Source: Haloferax sulfurifontis ATCC BAA-897 (GTDB lineage: Archaea; Halobacteriota; Halobacteria; Halobacteriales; Haloferacaceae). From it: 64,000 bases of DNA. Position numbers and translations under genes: made by a program. The notes beneath the pieces were generated by a model. That model saw only the letters and a program-made list of their open reading frames with translations, searched no databases and was not told the DNA's origin. Every line of letters begins with the position of its first letter. The first letter of the stretch is position 1. The DNA lies in contig NZ_AOLM01000012.1 of the NCBI RefSeq assembly GCF_000337835.1, positions 118,356-182,355 on the forward strand. The letters are read 5' to 3'. Shown here piece by piece: positions 8,127 to 17,247 of the stretch.

Positions 8127-8636
8127 TCACGACGGCACGTCGGGTCGGGCGTCGTCGCTTCGACTCTCGGCGGCCCCCGCCGGCGACGCCGACCGCTGTC
8201 GCCGGTGGTGCAGACGCGCCAGTTGGAGCGTCACCGCGTAGCCGACGACGGCGAGGGCGACGGCGAGAATCGTGTTGCCGACGAGCTGTCGAAACAGGAT
8301 ATCGAGGCCGGCGCTGAGCGACACGTCTGCGACCGAGGCCCCCGGAACCGGGCCGAACAGGTGCGAGCCGAGCCAGAAGCTCGCGCCGTAGACCGCCCAC
8401 TTGACGGGCGGGTTGAACACGACGAGCGTGGCGACGAGCGCGAGTCGGCTCGCCCGCTCGACGAAGTAGCCGATGAGGGCGAACAGCGCGAGGGCGGTCC
8501 CCGCGGTCGGCATGGCCACGAAGAAGACGCCGAACGCGAAGCTGGCGGCCACCTCGTGAGGTGTGTGGTCCGCCGCGAACGCTCGTTCGAGGCCGGACCT
8601 GACGCGGGGACGAATCGACGCGAGACGGTCGTACAC
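8127..8636 (-). CDS. DUF2062 membrane protein
   Basis: This 169-residue integral membrane protein carries the DUF2062 signature: a helix with FAFGVFFVAMPTAGTALALFA near residues 33-53, then VVFNPPVKWAVYGASFWLGSHLFG near 73-96, and a C-terminal helix VGNTILAVALAVVGYAV. The tail is hydrophilic. DUF2062 proteins have no settled function, though some sit beside glycosyltransferases. No such neighbour is here; it lies between a tiny membrane protein and a CBS protein. Confidence 0.8.
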   Translation of the reverse strand: MYDRLASIRPRVRSGLERAFAADHTPHEVAASFAFGVFFVAMPTAGTALALFALIGYFVERASRLALVATLVVFNPPVKWAVYGASFWLGSHLFGPVPGASVADVSLSAGLDILFRQLVGNTILAVALAVVGYAVTLQLARLHHRRQRSASPAGAAESRSDDARPDVPS

Positions 8637-8733
8637 TCGTCGCGACTAGAAGCGAGACGTCGTTATCAACGCTTCGCCGATTTGGTTCGTGATAGCAATC
8701 GGCGTGGAACGCCCGGCGACCGGCGGGCGGCGG

Positions 8734-9171
8734 TCAGCGGAACCGGCGGTCCGACTCCCATTTGTCCTTGAGTTCTATCATCTGGCCGACGCCCCGGGCC
8801 ACGTCCGAGAGATGGAAGGCGATGTCCGTGGCGGTCACGATGCCGACCATCTCCGAGCCGTCGACGACGACGAGCTTTTTCACCCCTTGGTCGCGCATCT
8901 TCTCGGCGGCCACGCGCGTCGTGGAGTCCGGTCGGACCCACTTGATGGGACTCGACATGACCGCGCGGGTCGGGACCGCGGACAGCGGCTTCCCGCTCGC
9001 CACGCCGGCGCGGAGCGCGTCCGACTCGGTGACGATGCCCGCGGGGCCGCCGTCGGCCATCACGACGACGCTCCCCGCGCCCCCGCGGAGCATGGTTCGC
9101 GCGCAGTCGGCGACGCTCGACCCCAGTTCGACGGTCGCAACCTCCTCGGTCATGATGTCGTCGACGCGCAT
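8734..9171 (-). CDS. CBS-domain pair protein
   Basis: The 145-residue protein consists of two CBS motifs and little else: residues 1-60 (MRVDDIMTEEVATVE ... GIVTESDAL) and about 75-130 (VMSSPIKWVRPDST ... GIVTATDIAFHLS). Paired CBS domains usually bind adenosyl nucleotides and act as energy or ligand sensors. I start at MRVDDIM (9171), one base beyond the transducer stop; a longer frame would overlap the transducer. Its position directly behind a chemotaxis-type receptor suggests co-transcription. Confidence 0.85.
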   Translation of the reverse strand: MRVDDIMTEEVATVELGSSVADCARTMLRGGAGSVVVMADGGPAGIVTESDALRAGVASGKPLSAVPTRAVMSSPIKWVRPDSTTRVAAEKMRDQGVKKLVVVDGSEMVGIVTATDIAFHLSDVARGVGQMIELKDKWESDRRFR

Positions 9172-9172
9172 C

Positions 9173-11467
9173 TCAGTCGTCCGCGGGCGAGGGCTCTCGC
9201 TCGGGGCGCGACTCGGATGCGGCGCGGGTCCGGTCCGGGTCGGTTCCTGTCGTCGCATCCTCGCCGAGCACGTCGTCGACGGTCGCGGCCACGTCGCCGT
9301 CGTCGACCTCGAACGCGTCGAGGAGGTCGTCGAGGTGGCTCACGTGCGACGAGAGCTCGCGCACGTCACCGTTGACGTCCACGAGCGCGGCGCTCTGTTC
9401 TTCGGCGGTCGCGGAGACGTTCTCGGCCTCGGCGGCGGTCTCCTCGGAGATACCCGCGATTTCGTCGGTCATCGAGAGCACCTCTTGGGAGGAGTCGGCC
9501 TGACTGCCCGTGGCGTCCGAAATCTCGTGGACGCTCGCGGTCGTCTCCTCGACGCGCTCGACGATGCCGTCGAAGGAGGAAAGCGCCTCGTCGACCGAGG
9601 TGGCGCTCTCTTCGACCTGCGCCTGCATGCGCTCGATGCGGGAGACGACGGCGTCGCGCTGGCTCTCGATTTCGGCGACGAGCGACTCGATGTCGCCCGC
9701 CGAGGACTTCGTCTCCTGTGCGAGCTGTTTGACCTCGTTGGAGACGACGGCGAACCCCTCGCCGGCCTCGCCCGCGCGGGCGGCTTCGATGTTCGCGTTG
9801 AGCGCGAGGATATCGGTCTGTTCGGCGATGTCGGTGATGACCTCGACGATTTCCTCGATTTGGGCGAGGCGGTCGTCGAGTTCGCGGACCTCCCCCACGG
9901 TCGCCTCCGTCTCGGCGCGCACGGCGTCGATGTCGTCGAGGGCGTCGGTGGCGGCGGTCTGGCCGTCCAGCGAGCGCGCCTCTGCCTCCTCGGTGAGCCG
10001 GACGAGTTCGTCGGCCGACGAGGCGATCTGCTGGATGGACGCCGAGAGGTCGTTAATCTCGTCGGCGGCGGCGACGAGGCTGTCGGTCTGCTCGCTCGCG
10101 CCCTCGGAAATCTGCTGGACCGACGCCGACACCTCCTCGCTCGCGGCGGACACGTCGTCGGCGCGGTCGGCCACGCGGTCGGCGAGCGTCGCCACGTCCT
10201 CGCCGAAGGTCTTGACCGTGCCGACGGTCTGTTCGATGTCGTCCATCATCTCGTTGTACGCGGCGGCGACGGTCGCCATGTCGCGGCTCTCGGAGTCGGT
10301 CGGGAGGCGCACGCGGAGGTCGCCGTCGGCCGCGCGGGTCATCGCCTCGCTGTAGGTCCGGGCGTCGGTCCGCTGGTCGCGGAGGTCGTCCCGGAGGTTG
10401 CCGATACCGCGGACGACCTGTCCGAACTCGTCTCTCCGGTCGGTTTCGAGGTCGACGTCGAGGTCGCCGTCGCGGAGCGCGGCGACGGTCGACGCGAGGT
10501 CGACGAGCGGGAGCGCGGTGTTGCCGCGGACGATGAGCGCGAAGGCGACGAAGCCGAGTACCGAGAGCGCAAGCAGTGTCGCAATCTCCAGACCGACGCT
10601 TCGGGAGAGCGCGAAGACGTGGCTCGCGGGGGCGTGCAGGAGGAGCACGCCGCCGGAGACGGGGACGTGCGCGACGACGTGCGGCGAGGAGACGAAGCCC
10701 TCGACCGGGGCGAGGCGGGCGACGCCCGTCTCGCCGGCGAAGGCGTCGTCGAGTTCGGTCGCCTCGGCCGCGGGGTAGGCGACGTTCGATTGGCCGCCGC
10801 CGCCGTCGTAGAGGACGTTCCCGTCGGTCGTCACGAGCTGGGTGAAGCCGCCGTCGATGCGGTTGCCGTCGAGCGCGGCCCCGAGCGAGGACGCCTCGGC
10901 GACGAGGACGATTGCGCGGGGTTCGATGGACGGAAGCGGCGCGACAAAGCCCATGTAGGCGACGCCGTCTTCGACGTAGACCGTGGTCCGCTCGACGCCG
11001 TCGTCCGAGAGGTCGGCGCTCGCGGGGAGCGGAAGCGACCCGCTTTCGAACAGCGTCGTCCCGACCGCGCCCTCCTCGGAGGAGCCGACGACGGTCGTCG
11101 TCTCGGTGTCGACGAAGTGGAGCGCCGCCACGTCCGCGGGCATGTCCGCTTTCGCGGCCGTCAGGGTCGCCGAAGAACGGCCGTCGAGCGTGCTCCCGGC
11201 GGCGGGGTCGTCCGCGACGATGGTGGCGAGGCGTTCGCGCTCGTCGAACCACGTGTCCACCTGCAGGGCCTCGCGTTCGGCCTCGGTGAGGAGGTCGGCG
11301 CGGGCGTTCTCGTCTATCGTGGATGCCGTCTGTTGATACTGGACGGCTCCGACGCCGGCGACGAGGACTGAGACGAGTAGCATCGCGGCGACGAGCCGCC
11401 GCATGTAGCTCTCCGTAATCGCATCAGGAAGCCGTGATTCGGCCTCCAAAACGAGATTCTCGGCCAT
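9173..11467 (-). CDS. Haloarchaeal transducer (methyl-accepting chemotaxis protein)
   Basis: This 764-residue receptor has TM1 at about residues 25-44 and an extracellular sensor region at about 45-290, probably a double Cache fold. TM2 is at about 291-314, followed by HAMP-like segments at about 315-420 and a cytoplasmic coiled coil. The tip [19 protein letters not shown] at about 549-567 binds CheA and CheW in this family. The tail is acidic. The start [10 protein letters not shown] (11467) is about 25 bp after a TTTAT box, suggesting a leaderless message. The ligand cannot be told from sequence. No che or fla genes are nearby. Confidence 0.92.
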   Translation of the reverse strand: MAENLVLEAESRLPDAITESYMRRLVAAMLLVSVLVAGVGAVQYQQTASTIDENARADLLTEAEREALQVDTWFDERERLATIVADDPAAGSTLDGRSSATLTAAKADMPADVAALHFVDTETTTVVGSSEEGAVGTTLFESGSLPLPASADLSDDGVERTTVYVEDGVAYMGFVAPLPSIEPRAIVLVAEASSLGAALDGNRIDGGFTQLVTTDGNVLYDGGGGQSNVAYPAAEATELDDAFAGETGVARLAPVEGFVSSPHVVAHVPVSGGVLLLHAPASHVFALSRSVGLEIATLLALSVLGFVAFALIVRGNTALPLVDLASTVAALRDGDLDVDLETDRRDEFGQVVRGIGNLRDDLRDQRTDARTYSEAMTRAADGDLRVRLPTDSESRDMATVAAAYNEMMDDIEQTVGTVKTFGEDVATLADRVADRADDVSAASEEVSASVQQISEGASEQTDSLVAAADEINDLSASIQQIASSADELVRLTEEAEARSLDGQTAATDALDDIDAVRAETEATVGEVRELDDRLAQIEEIVEVITDIAEQTDILALNANIEAARAGEAGEGFAVVSNEVKQLAQETKSSAGDIESLVAEIESQRDAVVSRIERMQAQVEESATSVDEALSSFDGIVERVEETTASVHEISDATGSQADSSQEVLSMTDEIAGISEETAAEAENVSATAEEQSAALVDVNGDVRELSSHVSHLDDLLDAFEVDDGDVAATVDDVLGEDATTGTDPDRTRAASESRPEREPSPADD

Positions 11468-11588
11468 TACCGTACCGACCCGAATGCGGTGCATAAATCC
11501 GTGCCTTCGAGTATCAAACGAGATAATACGTCGCCGCGGCGACGGCCGAACAGACACCGCCGGGCACGGAATACGCGCCGGGTGGGCC

Positions 11589-11618
11589 GGACCGGACCGG
11601 ACCGGACCGGACCGGACC
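11589..11618. repeat. Pentanucleotide microsatellite (GGACC)6
   Basis: Six perfect head-to-tail GGACC units, preceded by a near-unit GGGCC. The run lies in the divergent intergenic region between the transducer and the zinc-ribbon protein. Copy number could vary by slippage. Confidence 0.9.
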
Positions 11619-11662
11619 GACCCGAGCGTCAATCATACGTCTGTTGGAAGCTAGCGGTTCAC

Positions 11663-11956
11663 ATGGAAACCGAGTTCCGCCTGCTCGTGGCGGGCTTCTG
11701 CATCGTCGCGCCGTCGCTGTTGTTCGTCGGGTTCGTCAGACTGCTCGACGCCATGCGCGAGGACGACCTCGTCGAGCGCGTCCTCGACAGGGTCGACGAG
11801 AAAGACGGGCCGACCGGCACGGCGCTCGACCCGACGACGTTCCTGCGGTCCGCACGGGAGAAGTCGCGTCGGCGGACGGCGGTCTGCCGGGAGTGCGGCG
11901 CGCCGAACGCGACCGACGGCGGGCGCTGTGGGCTGTGCGGGGCGGCGTTGCGATAG
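11663..11956 (+). CDS. Single-pass membrane protein with C-terminal zinc ribbon, 97 aa
   Basis: An N-terminal helix at about residues 5-27 (FRLLVAGFCIVAPSLLFVGFV) is followed by a charged stretch and a C-terminal CRECG-(n)-CGLCG, a four-cysteine zinc ribbon. The ATG at 11663 follows the microsatellite. Function is unknown; the layout of one membrane anchor plus a cytoplasmic ribbon is common in haloarchaea. It converges on sucD, 46 bp away. Confidence 0.75.
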   Translation: METEFRLLVAGFCIVAPSLLFVGFVRLLDAMREDDLVERVLDRVDEKDGPTGTALDPTTFLRSAREKSRRRTAVCRECGAPNATDGGRCGLCGAALR

Positions 11957-12002
11957 GGCGCAAAAAAGAATCGAAGAAAACGGAAAGCCGCTTCGGGCGG
12001 GC

Positions 12003-12872
12003 TTAGAGGAAGTCTTCGATGTGGTCGGCGACCTCGTTGGGGGTGTCGCCGACGGGGACGCCCGCGTCGTTGAGGGCGGAAATCTTGGACTCCGCGGTGC
12101 CCGTGCCCGACCCGGAGACGATAGCGCCGGCGTGACCCATGCGCTTGCCCGGCGGTGCCGTGCGGCCGGCGATGAAGCCGGCGACGGGCGTGTCCATGTT
12201 CTCCGCGATGAACTTCGCGGCCTGCTCTTCGTCCTCGCCGCCGATTTCGCCGCACATGACGACCGCGTGCGTGTCGGGGTCGTTCTCGAACGCTTCGAGG
12301 GCGTCGACGAACGAGGTGCCGATGATGGGGTCGCCGCCGATGCCGATGGCGGTGGTCTGGCCGATTCCGCGCTCGGTCAGGTTCGAGACGACCTGGTAGG
12401 TGAGGGTGCCGGAGCGGGAGACGAGGCCGACGTTCCCCTCCTCGAAGATGTTGCCGGGGAGGATGCCGAGCTTGGACTCGCCGGGCGTGATGATGCCCGG
12501 GCAGTTGGGGCCGATGAGGCGCGTGTCGGTCTCCGACAGGCGCTTGTTCACCTTGGCCATGTCCTGCGTCGGGACGCCCTCGGTGATGGCGACGACGAGG
12601 TCGAGGTCCGTGTCGAGCGCCTCGAAGATGGCGTCACCGGCGAACGCCGGCGGGACGAACACGACCGAGGCGTTGGCGTCTTCCTCGTCGACCGCCTCTT
12701 CGACGGTGTCGTAGACGGGGATGCCGTCGACGTCCTGACCGCCCTTTCCGGGAGAGGTCCCGGCGACGACGTTCGTGCCGTATTCGACCATCTGGCGGGT
12801 GTGGAACTTGCCTTCGCCACCCGTGATACCCTGTACAACCACTCGCGTGTCGTCGTCGACGAAAATGCTCAT
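12003..12872 (-). CDS. sucD: Succinyl-CoA synthetase alpha subunit (ADP-forming)
   Basis: It interconverts succinyl-CoA and succinate with ATP formation in the TCA cycle. The 289-residue protein has the CoA-binding start [39 protein letters not shown] and the phosphohistidine region [10 protein letters not shown], with the active His near residue 244. It overlaps sucC by ATGA and is the downstream gene of the pair. Confidence 0.96.
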   Translation of the reverse strand: MSIFVDDDTRVVVQGITGGEGKFHTRQMVEYGTNVVAGTSPGKGGQDVDGIPVYDTVEEAVDEEDANASVVFVPPAFAGDAIFEALDTDLDLVVAITEGVPTQDMAKVNKRLSETDTRLIGPNCPGIITPGESKLGILPGNIFEEGNVGLVSRSGTLTYQVVSNLTERGIGQTTAIGIGGDPIIGTSFVDALEAFENDPDTHAVVMCGEIGGEDEEQAAKFIAENMDTPVAGFIAGRTAPPGKRMGHAGAIVSGSGTGTAESKISALNDAGVPVGDTPNEVADHIEDFL

Positions 12873-14020
12873 TGGGACACCTCCTGTGCGTTCTTGACGG
12901 CACGCTGGACGGCGTCCTCCAGCGTCCCCTCGACCTGTACGAGGTCCGTGTTCAGAATCTCCATGCCCTCCTCGGCGTTCGTGCCCGCGAGGCGGACGAC
13001 GACCGGCTTGGGAATCTCGTCGAAGCTCTCCAGCGCCTCGTTGATACCCTTGGCGACCTCGTCGCCGCGGGTGATGCCGCCGAAGATGTTGAACACGACG
13101 GAGTCGACGTTCTCGTCGGAGAACACCATGTCCAGCGCGTTCGCCACGCGCTCGGCCTTCGCGCCGCCGCCGATGTCGAGGAAGTTAGCGGGTTCGCCGC
13201 CGAAGTAGTCCACGAGGTCGAGCGTCGTCATGACGAGCCCGGCGCCGTTGCCGATGATGCCGACGTTACCCGACAGGCGGACGTAGTCGAAGCCGTACTC
13301 GCCGGCCTTGGCTTCGAGGTCGTTCTCGTAGGCGTCTTCTTCCATCGCCGCGAGGTCGTCGTGACGGAACAGGGCGTCGTCGTCGATGTTCATGACGGCG
13401 TCCGCGGCGACGATGTCGCGGTCGGACGTTATCATGACGGGGTTGATTTCGATGTCCGACGCGTCGTTCGACTCGTAGAGGTCGTACAGCGTCGTGAGGA
13501 ACGAGGCGACGTCGAAGGCGACGTCGCGGGGGATACCCGCCTCGAAGACGACCTTCCGGGCCTGATAGGGGTGCAGGCCGAACGCGGGGTCGATGTGCTC
13601 GCGGGCGATTGCGTCCGGGTTCTCTTCTGCGACTTCCTCGATGTTGACGCCACCCTCCGTCGAGACCATCGCGACGGGCTTGCCCTCGCTTCGGTCCATC
13701 GTGACGCCGACGTACAGTTCGTTCTCGAAGTCGACGCCGGCCTCGACGAGCACTCGGTCGACCGTGTAGCCCTTGAGGTCCATCCCGAGGATGTCCTCTG
13801 CGGCCTGTCGAGCCTCGTCTTCGTTCGTGGCGATTTTGATGCCACCGGCCTTGCCACGCCCACCGACGTGTACCTGCGCCTTGATGGCGGCGGGGTATCC
13901 GATCTCCTCGACCGCCTCCATGACCTCCTCTACCGACGACGCGAGACGGGACTCTGGCACCGGAATCCCAGCCTCTGCGAAGATGTCCTTCGCCTGGTAT
14001 TCGTGAAGCTTCATTACCAT
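12869..14020 (-). CDS. sucC: Succinyl-CoA synthetase beta subunit
   Basis: It is the ATP-grasp subunit partnering SucD. The 383-residue protein begins [14 protein letters not shown] and shows [21 protein letters not shown] and GNGAGLVM, all family hallmarks. Two starts are possible, 14020 and 14014 (MKLHEYQ). A TATA-like ATTTAAG at 14043-14049 places transcription start at about 14020, so the message is probably leaderless from the first ATG. The pair sucC-sucD has no other gene in the unit. Confidence 0.96.
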   Translation of the reverse strand: MVMKLHEYQAKDIFAEAGIPVPESRLASSVEEVMEAVEEIGYPAAIKAQVHVGGRGKAGGIKIATNEDEARQAAEDILGMDLKGYTVDRVLVEAGVDFENELYVGVTMDRSEGKPVAMVSTEGGVNIEEVAEENPDAIAREHIDPAFGLHPYQARKVVFEAGIPRDVAFDVASFLTTLYDLYESNDASDIEINPVMITSDRDIVAADAVMNIDDDALFRHDDLAAMEEDAYENDLEAKAGEYGFDYVRLSGNVGIIGNGAGLVMTTLDLVDYFGGEPANFLDIGGGAKAERVANALDMVFSDENVDSVVFNIFGGITRGDEVAKGINEALESFDEIPKPVVVRLAGTNAEEGMEILNTDLVQVEGTLEDAVQRAVKNAQEVSQ

Positions 14021-14218
14021 GCGTGGGAGGGGAAGGCACGCGCTTAAATCCCATTCATCTACGTTCAGGGCCGACGGTGTCAGATTCTCTTGATGAAAAA
14101 TTCTCTTTTCAGATATGCTTTCTATGAGGTCTGTGTGGTGCGCCTACGGGCAGATGACTCCCGAAGCTCTGGATAGGAAAACACTTTTGCGTACATGCAA
14201 TCTAAATCGCATACAGAG

Positions 14219-14323
14219 ATGAACCCAGATACGCTGGATCTAATCAGCAAGAACATCGAGAAGAACCACGATAAGTACGTGGCGATGGGTTCTCCCGGCG
14301 AGGTCGCCGAGGACCGAGTCTAA
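14219..14323 (+). CDS. Mini-ORF (34 aa) facing the Fic gene, possible antitoxin
   Basis: The peptide begins MNPDTLDLISKNIEKN and ends GEVAEDRV, is polar, and has no membrane segment. It converges on the Fic-domain gene and ends one base before that gene's stop. It contains S-K-N-I-E-K-N, close to the (S/T)xxxE(G/N) inhibitory helix of Fic antitoxins, but with Lys where Gly or Asn is expected. A TATA-like element is unclear; ACACTTTTGC at about 14181 is a candidate. It could be a small antitoxin, a relic of a longer gene, or chance. Confidence 0.4.
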   Translation: MNPDTLDLISKNIEKNHDKYVAMGSPGEVAEDRV

Positions 14324-14324
14324 G

Positions 14325-15179
14325 CTAAAATCCGTTTTCCCGGCCGTGATTGATTACGCTTCGTAACTGTTCGAGCGTCGGATTCATCGGCAGGCGGTTC
14401 TCGCAGTCCAAGAGGAAATTTCGGAAGTAGCGATGCCAGCTAACGTATAGTTCGTCTTTCAGCCACAGGGAATTATATTTCACATCTGAGTGGAGGCCGC
14501 GGATTATTTTTGAATGGAGTACGGCACGCTCGATGTGGTCGCCCGGCCACTCTTCGTCGGGGAACTCGACGTCGTTCTGCTTCAGTAAACCGTACAAGGA
14601 GGCCATGCCTGTTCGGTGGTTCGCATCCGGAAACGTGTGAATCCCAGCGAACGCACGCATCCAATGTGCGCACTGCTGTGAGAGTGATTCTGTCCGTGGG
14701 AACTCGCGGAGCAAGCGGTTTAGTTTCCAATCGGTAGCTCCGAGAATCTTTTGTTGGGTATATGTTGGCGACTCGTTGAGGATTCGATAGTCGTTCTCCG
14801 GATCTTCGAAGAATTGGAGGTTAATCTGCTTGATGTCTGTCGGGTCCAACTTAGAGAAGTCGGTGAGACGCCAGTCAGAGACACAGAGTTCCTCACCGAT
14901 GACGAGATCCTCCCCAGAGAACCAGGGAGAGCAACCCTCCTCGGAGAAAATGGTCTCACCAGATGCGGTCGCTTCGAACGTATCTTCAGCGACTTCCACG
15001 ACTGCCCCTACACGGGCGAGCAAGCGGCATTGAAGCCGAATTACGTTCTCTCGAAACCGGTCCTCCGCGAGGTCCTCGGGCGTGGAAACCCCACGCTCTA
15101 CTAGCCGGTTCAAGAGTTGTTTCTCGGAGAGGTACATTGGACCGTCTCGTTTCTGCCACGGCGCGAGGTTTCGGTCCAT
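14325..15179 (-). CDS. Fic/Doc-family protein with N-terminal winged-helix-like region
   Basis: This 284-residue protein carries HTFPDANHRTG at residues 181-191, the Fic/Doc active-site loop. Its Ala-Asn core is closer to Doc (HxFxDANxRT) than to the AMP-transferring HPFxxGNGR. Doc phosphorylates EF-Tu, but the activity here cannot be assigned. Residues 1-80 (LSEKQLLNRLVERGVSTPEDLA) look like a winged helix-turn-helix. The gene is distinctly more AT-rich than its neighbours, which suggests transfer. It shares a divergent promoter region with the quinone reductase gene and faces a 34-codon ORF at its 3' end. Confidence 0.75.
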   Translation of the reverse strand: MDRNLAPWQKRDGPMYLSEKQLLNRLVERGVSTPEDLAEDRFRENVIRLQCRLLARVGAVVEVAEDTFEATASGETIFSEEGCSPWFSGEDLVIGEELCVSDWRLTDFSKLDPTDIKQINLQFFEDPENDYRILNESPTYTQQKILGATDWKLNRLLREFPRTESLSQQCAHWMRAFAGIHTFPDANHRTGMASLYGLLKQNDVEFPDEEWPGDHIERAVLHSKIIRGLHSDVKYNSLWLKDELYVSWHRYFRNFLLDCENRLPMNPTLEQLRSVINHGRENGF

Positions 15180-15223
15180 GGTGTAGGGAAAATACGTAAT
15201 AGGATAAGAACTCCTGTGTAACT

Positions 15224-16189
15224 ATGCGCGCTGTCAGATTCCACGACCACGGCGGACGCGACGTGCTTCAGGTAGACGACATCGACACGCCCGAACCGGC
15301 GGCGGGCGAGGTCCTCGTCGAAGTCGCGGCCGCGGGCGTCAACCCGGTGGACACGTACTTCCGCGAGGGCTCGTACCAGCCGTTTGCGATGCCGATGATT
15401 CCCGGCGTCGACGTGGCCGGAACGGTCGCGGCGGTCGGGGCCGACGTGACGGGATTCGCGGAGGGCGACCACGTCGTCGGCACCGGCATCGGCAAGGACC
15501 ACTACGGCGGCTACGCCGAGTTCGCGGCCGTCCCGACCGACCGGCTGGCCGTCCTCTCGGACGACGTGGACCTCGTCGCGGCCGGCGGCGCGGGCGTCGC
15601 CGGCGTCACCGCGTGGCGCGCCCTCGTCGACCACGGCCGGATGCAACTGGGCGACACGGTGCTGATTCACGGCGGCTCCGGCGGCGTCGGCCACGCCGCG
15701 GTCCAACTCGCCGCGGCGTCCGGGGCCCGCGTCATCGCCACCGCCGCGCCCGACTACCACGACCGGGTGGCCGAACTCGGCGCGGACGTGGTCCTCGACT
15801 ACGACCGCGACGACCTCGCCGACGCCGTCTTGGAGGCCGCGACAGGCGACGGCGTGGACCTGACGCTCGACCACCGGCTGGACGACTACCTCCAGTTCGA
15901 CGCCGATGTGGCCGCCCACGGCGGTTGCGTCGTCGGCATCGGCGAGAACGACCCCGAAGTCGGCTTCGACCTGTCGTCGTCGGCCCGGGGGAAGGACCTC
16001 TCGCTGACGATGATGAGCATGTTCAACACGCCCGACCTCTCCGCGCCCCTCCGCGAACTCGCCGGCCAGATGGGCGCGGGCGAGTTCGAAATCGACGTGG
16101 CGCGGACCTACGACCTCGACGAGGCCGCCGAGGCCCACCGCGCCGTCATGGAAGACAGCTTCCTCGGCAAGTTGGTCATCACGCCCTGA
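15224..16189 (+). CDS. Zinc-independent quinone oxidoreductase (MDR family)
   Basis: This 321-residue NADPH-dependent reductase has the GroES-like N-terminal half (VEVAAAGVNPVDTYFREG, PGVDVAGTVAAVG) and the Rossmann motif HGGSGGVGHAAVQLA at about residues 145-160. The Cys ligands of zinc alcohol dehydrogenases are absent, which places it with quinone reductases and crotonyl-CoA-like reductases. A TATA-like GTAATAGGATAAG about 27 bp upstream sets the start. The true substrate is unknown. Confidence 0.88.
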   Translation: MRAVRFHDHGGRDVLQVDDIDTPEPAAGEVLVEVAAAGVNPVDTYFREGSYQPFAMPMIPGVDVAGTVAAVGADVTGFAEGDHVVGTGIGKDHYGGYAEFAAVPTDRLAVLSDDVDLVAAGGAGVAGVTAWRALVDHGRMQLGDTVLIHGGSGGVGHAAVQLAAASGARVIATAAPDYHDRVAELGADVVLDYDRDDLADAVLEAATGDGVDLTLDHRLDDYLQFDADVAAHGGCVVGIGENDPEVGFDLSSSARGKDLSLTMMSMFNTPDLSAPLRELAGQMGAGEFEIDVARTYDLDEAAEAHRAVMEDSFLGKLVITP

Positions 16190-16288
16190 CGGGCCGTCTC
16201 CCCGCACTACTGCGGTCGGTGGCGGCCGGTCGCCGGCGGGCGCACAGCCGCGACCGAATTATGTTCCGTGCGCACGTACCGCACGGAC

Positions 16289-16996
16289 ATGGACGTGGTA
16301 TTCGACTTCGACGGAACCGTAGCTCTCGTGACCGGTGCGAGCGGCGCGCTCGGCGGCGCGGTCGCCCGCGCGTTCTACGAAGCGGGCGCGTCGGTCGCGG
16401 CCGCGGACGTGGTCGAACCCGACGACGAGGACGGCTTCTTCGAGTCCGAGGAGGTTCGGTTCTACGAGGGCGACTTCACCGACGAGGACGACGTGGCGCG
16501 TATCGTCGATGCGGTCGTCTCCGACTTCGGCCGCCTCGACCACCTCGCCAACATCGCCGGGACGTGGCGCGGCGGGACGCCCATCGACGAGACGGACGCG
16601 GACACCTTCGACTTCCTGTTCGACGTGAACCTCAAGACGATGTTCCTCGCGTCGAAACACGCGGTTCCGCATCTCCGCGAGACCGAGGGCTCCGTCGTGA
16701 GCGTCTCGGCCCGCTCGTCGCTGGAGGGCGGTGAGGGCGACGGCGTCTACCGGGCGTCGAAAGCCGGCGTGCGCCTGCTCACCGAAACCATCGCCGAGGA
16801 GAACCGCGGGGTCGTGCGCGCGAACGCGGTCATGCCGAGCGTCATCGACACGCCGATGAACCGCGAGATGATGGCCGACGCCGACTTCGACGCGTGGGTG
16901 AAACCCGAGGAAATCGCCCGAACCGTTCTCGCGCTCTGTTCGGACGCGACTCCCGTGACGAGCGGCGCGGCCGTCCCGGTGTACGGCGAGGCCTGA
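16289..16996 (+). CDS. Short-chain dehydrogenase/reductase
   Basis: The 235-residue SDR has the cofactor motif TGASGALGG near residues 14-22, the NIAG motif, the catalytic Ser in VSVSARSS and YRASK (Tyr and Lys). An Asp at the end of strand 2 (AADVVEPD) suggests NAD preference. I use the ATG at 16289, not the in-frame GTG at 16268, because AATTATG at 16257-16263 looks like the TATA box and the GTG would be too close. A GTGCGCAC palindrome lies at 16268-16275. The substrate is unknown. Confidence 0.85.
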   Translation: MDVVFDFDGTVALVTGASGALGGAVARAFYEAGASVAAADVVEPDDEDGFFESEEVRFYEGDFTDEDDVARIVDAVVSDFGRLDHLANIAGTWRGGTPIDETDADTFDFLFDVNLKTMFLASKHAVPHLRETEGSVVSVSARSSLEGGEGDGVYRASKAGVRLLTETIAEENRGVVRANAVMPSVIDTPMNREMMADADFDAWVKPEEIARTVLALCSDATPVTSGAAVPVYGEA

Positions 16997-17005
16997 GCCG
17001 CCTGA

Positions 17006-17028
17006 CTCGTGGCAACATTCGCCACGAG
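17006..17028 (+). terminator. Hairpin after the SDR gene
   Basis: CTCGTGGC and GCCACGAG form a perfect 8-bp stem with a 7-nt loop, starting ten bases after the SDR stop codon. It has no T-run, so it may be an RNA 3'-end stabiliser or a protein site rather than a true archaeal terminator. Confidence 0.4.
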
Positions 17029-17046
17029 AGGGTATGACATTCGTTT

Positions 17047-17076
17047 CGGTGCGCACGAATTTTTACACGGTGCGCA
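17047..17076 (+). promoter_or_regulatory. Paired CGGTGCGCA repeats around an AT-rich box
   Basis: CGGTGCGCA occurs at 17047-17055 and 17068-17076, a spacing of 21 bp (two helical turns), on either side of AATTTTTAC. It lies about 170-200 bp before the first NSS transporter, which also has its own closer TATA box, CATTTATCA, at about 17212-17220. It could be an upstream promoter with an operator. Confidence 0.35.
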
Positions 17077-17247
17077 AGGGATTCACGAACACGACACTCG
17101 TTAGAAAAATGAGGATACTTAGGGGCTAAATTCGGACGAACGCGACACAGACTACGGGTGGTTGGAGAATTATGTTGATTTTCGCTCCGATATGCGACGG
17201 CATACCGCGTCATTTATCAGGCCCACATCGGCAACAGGGTGATAGAC

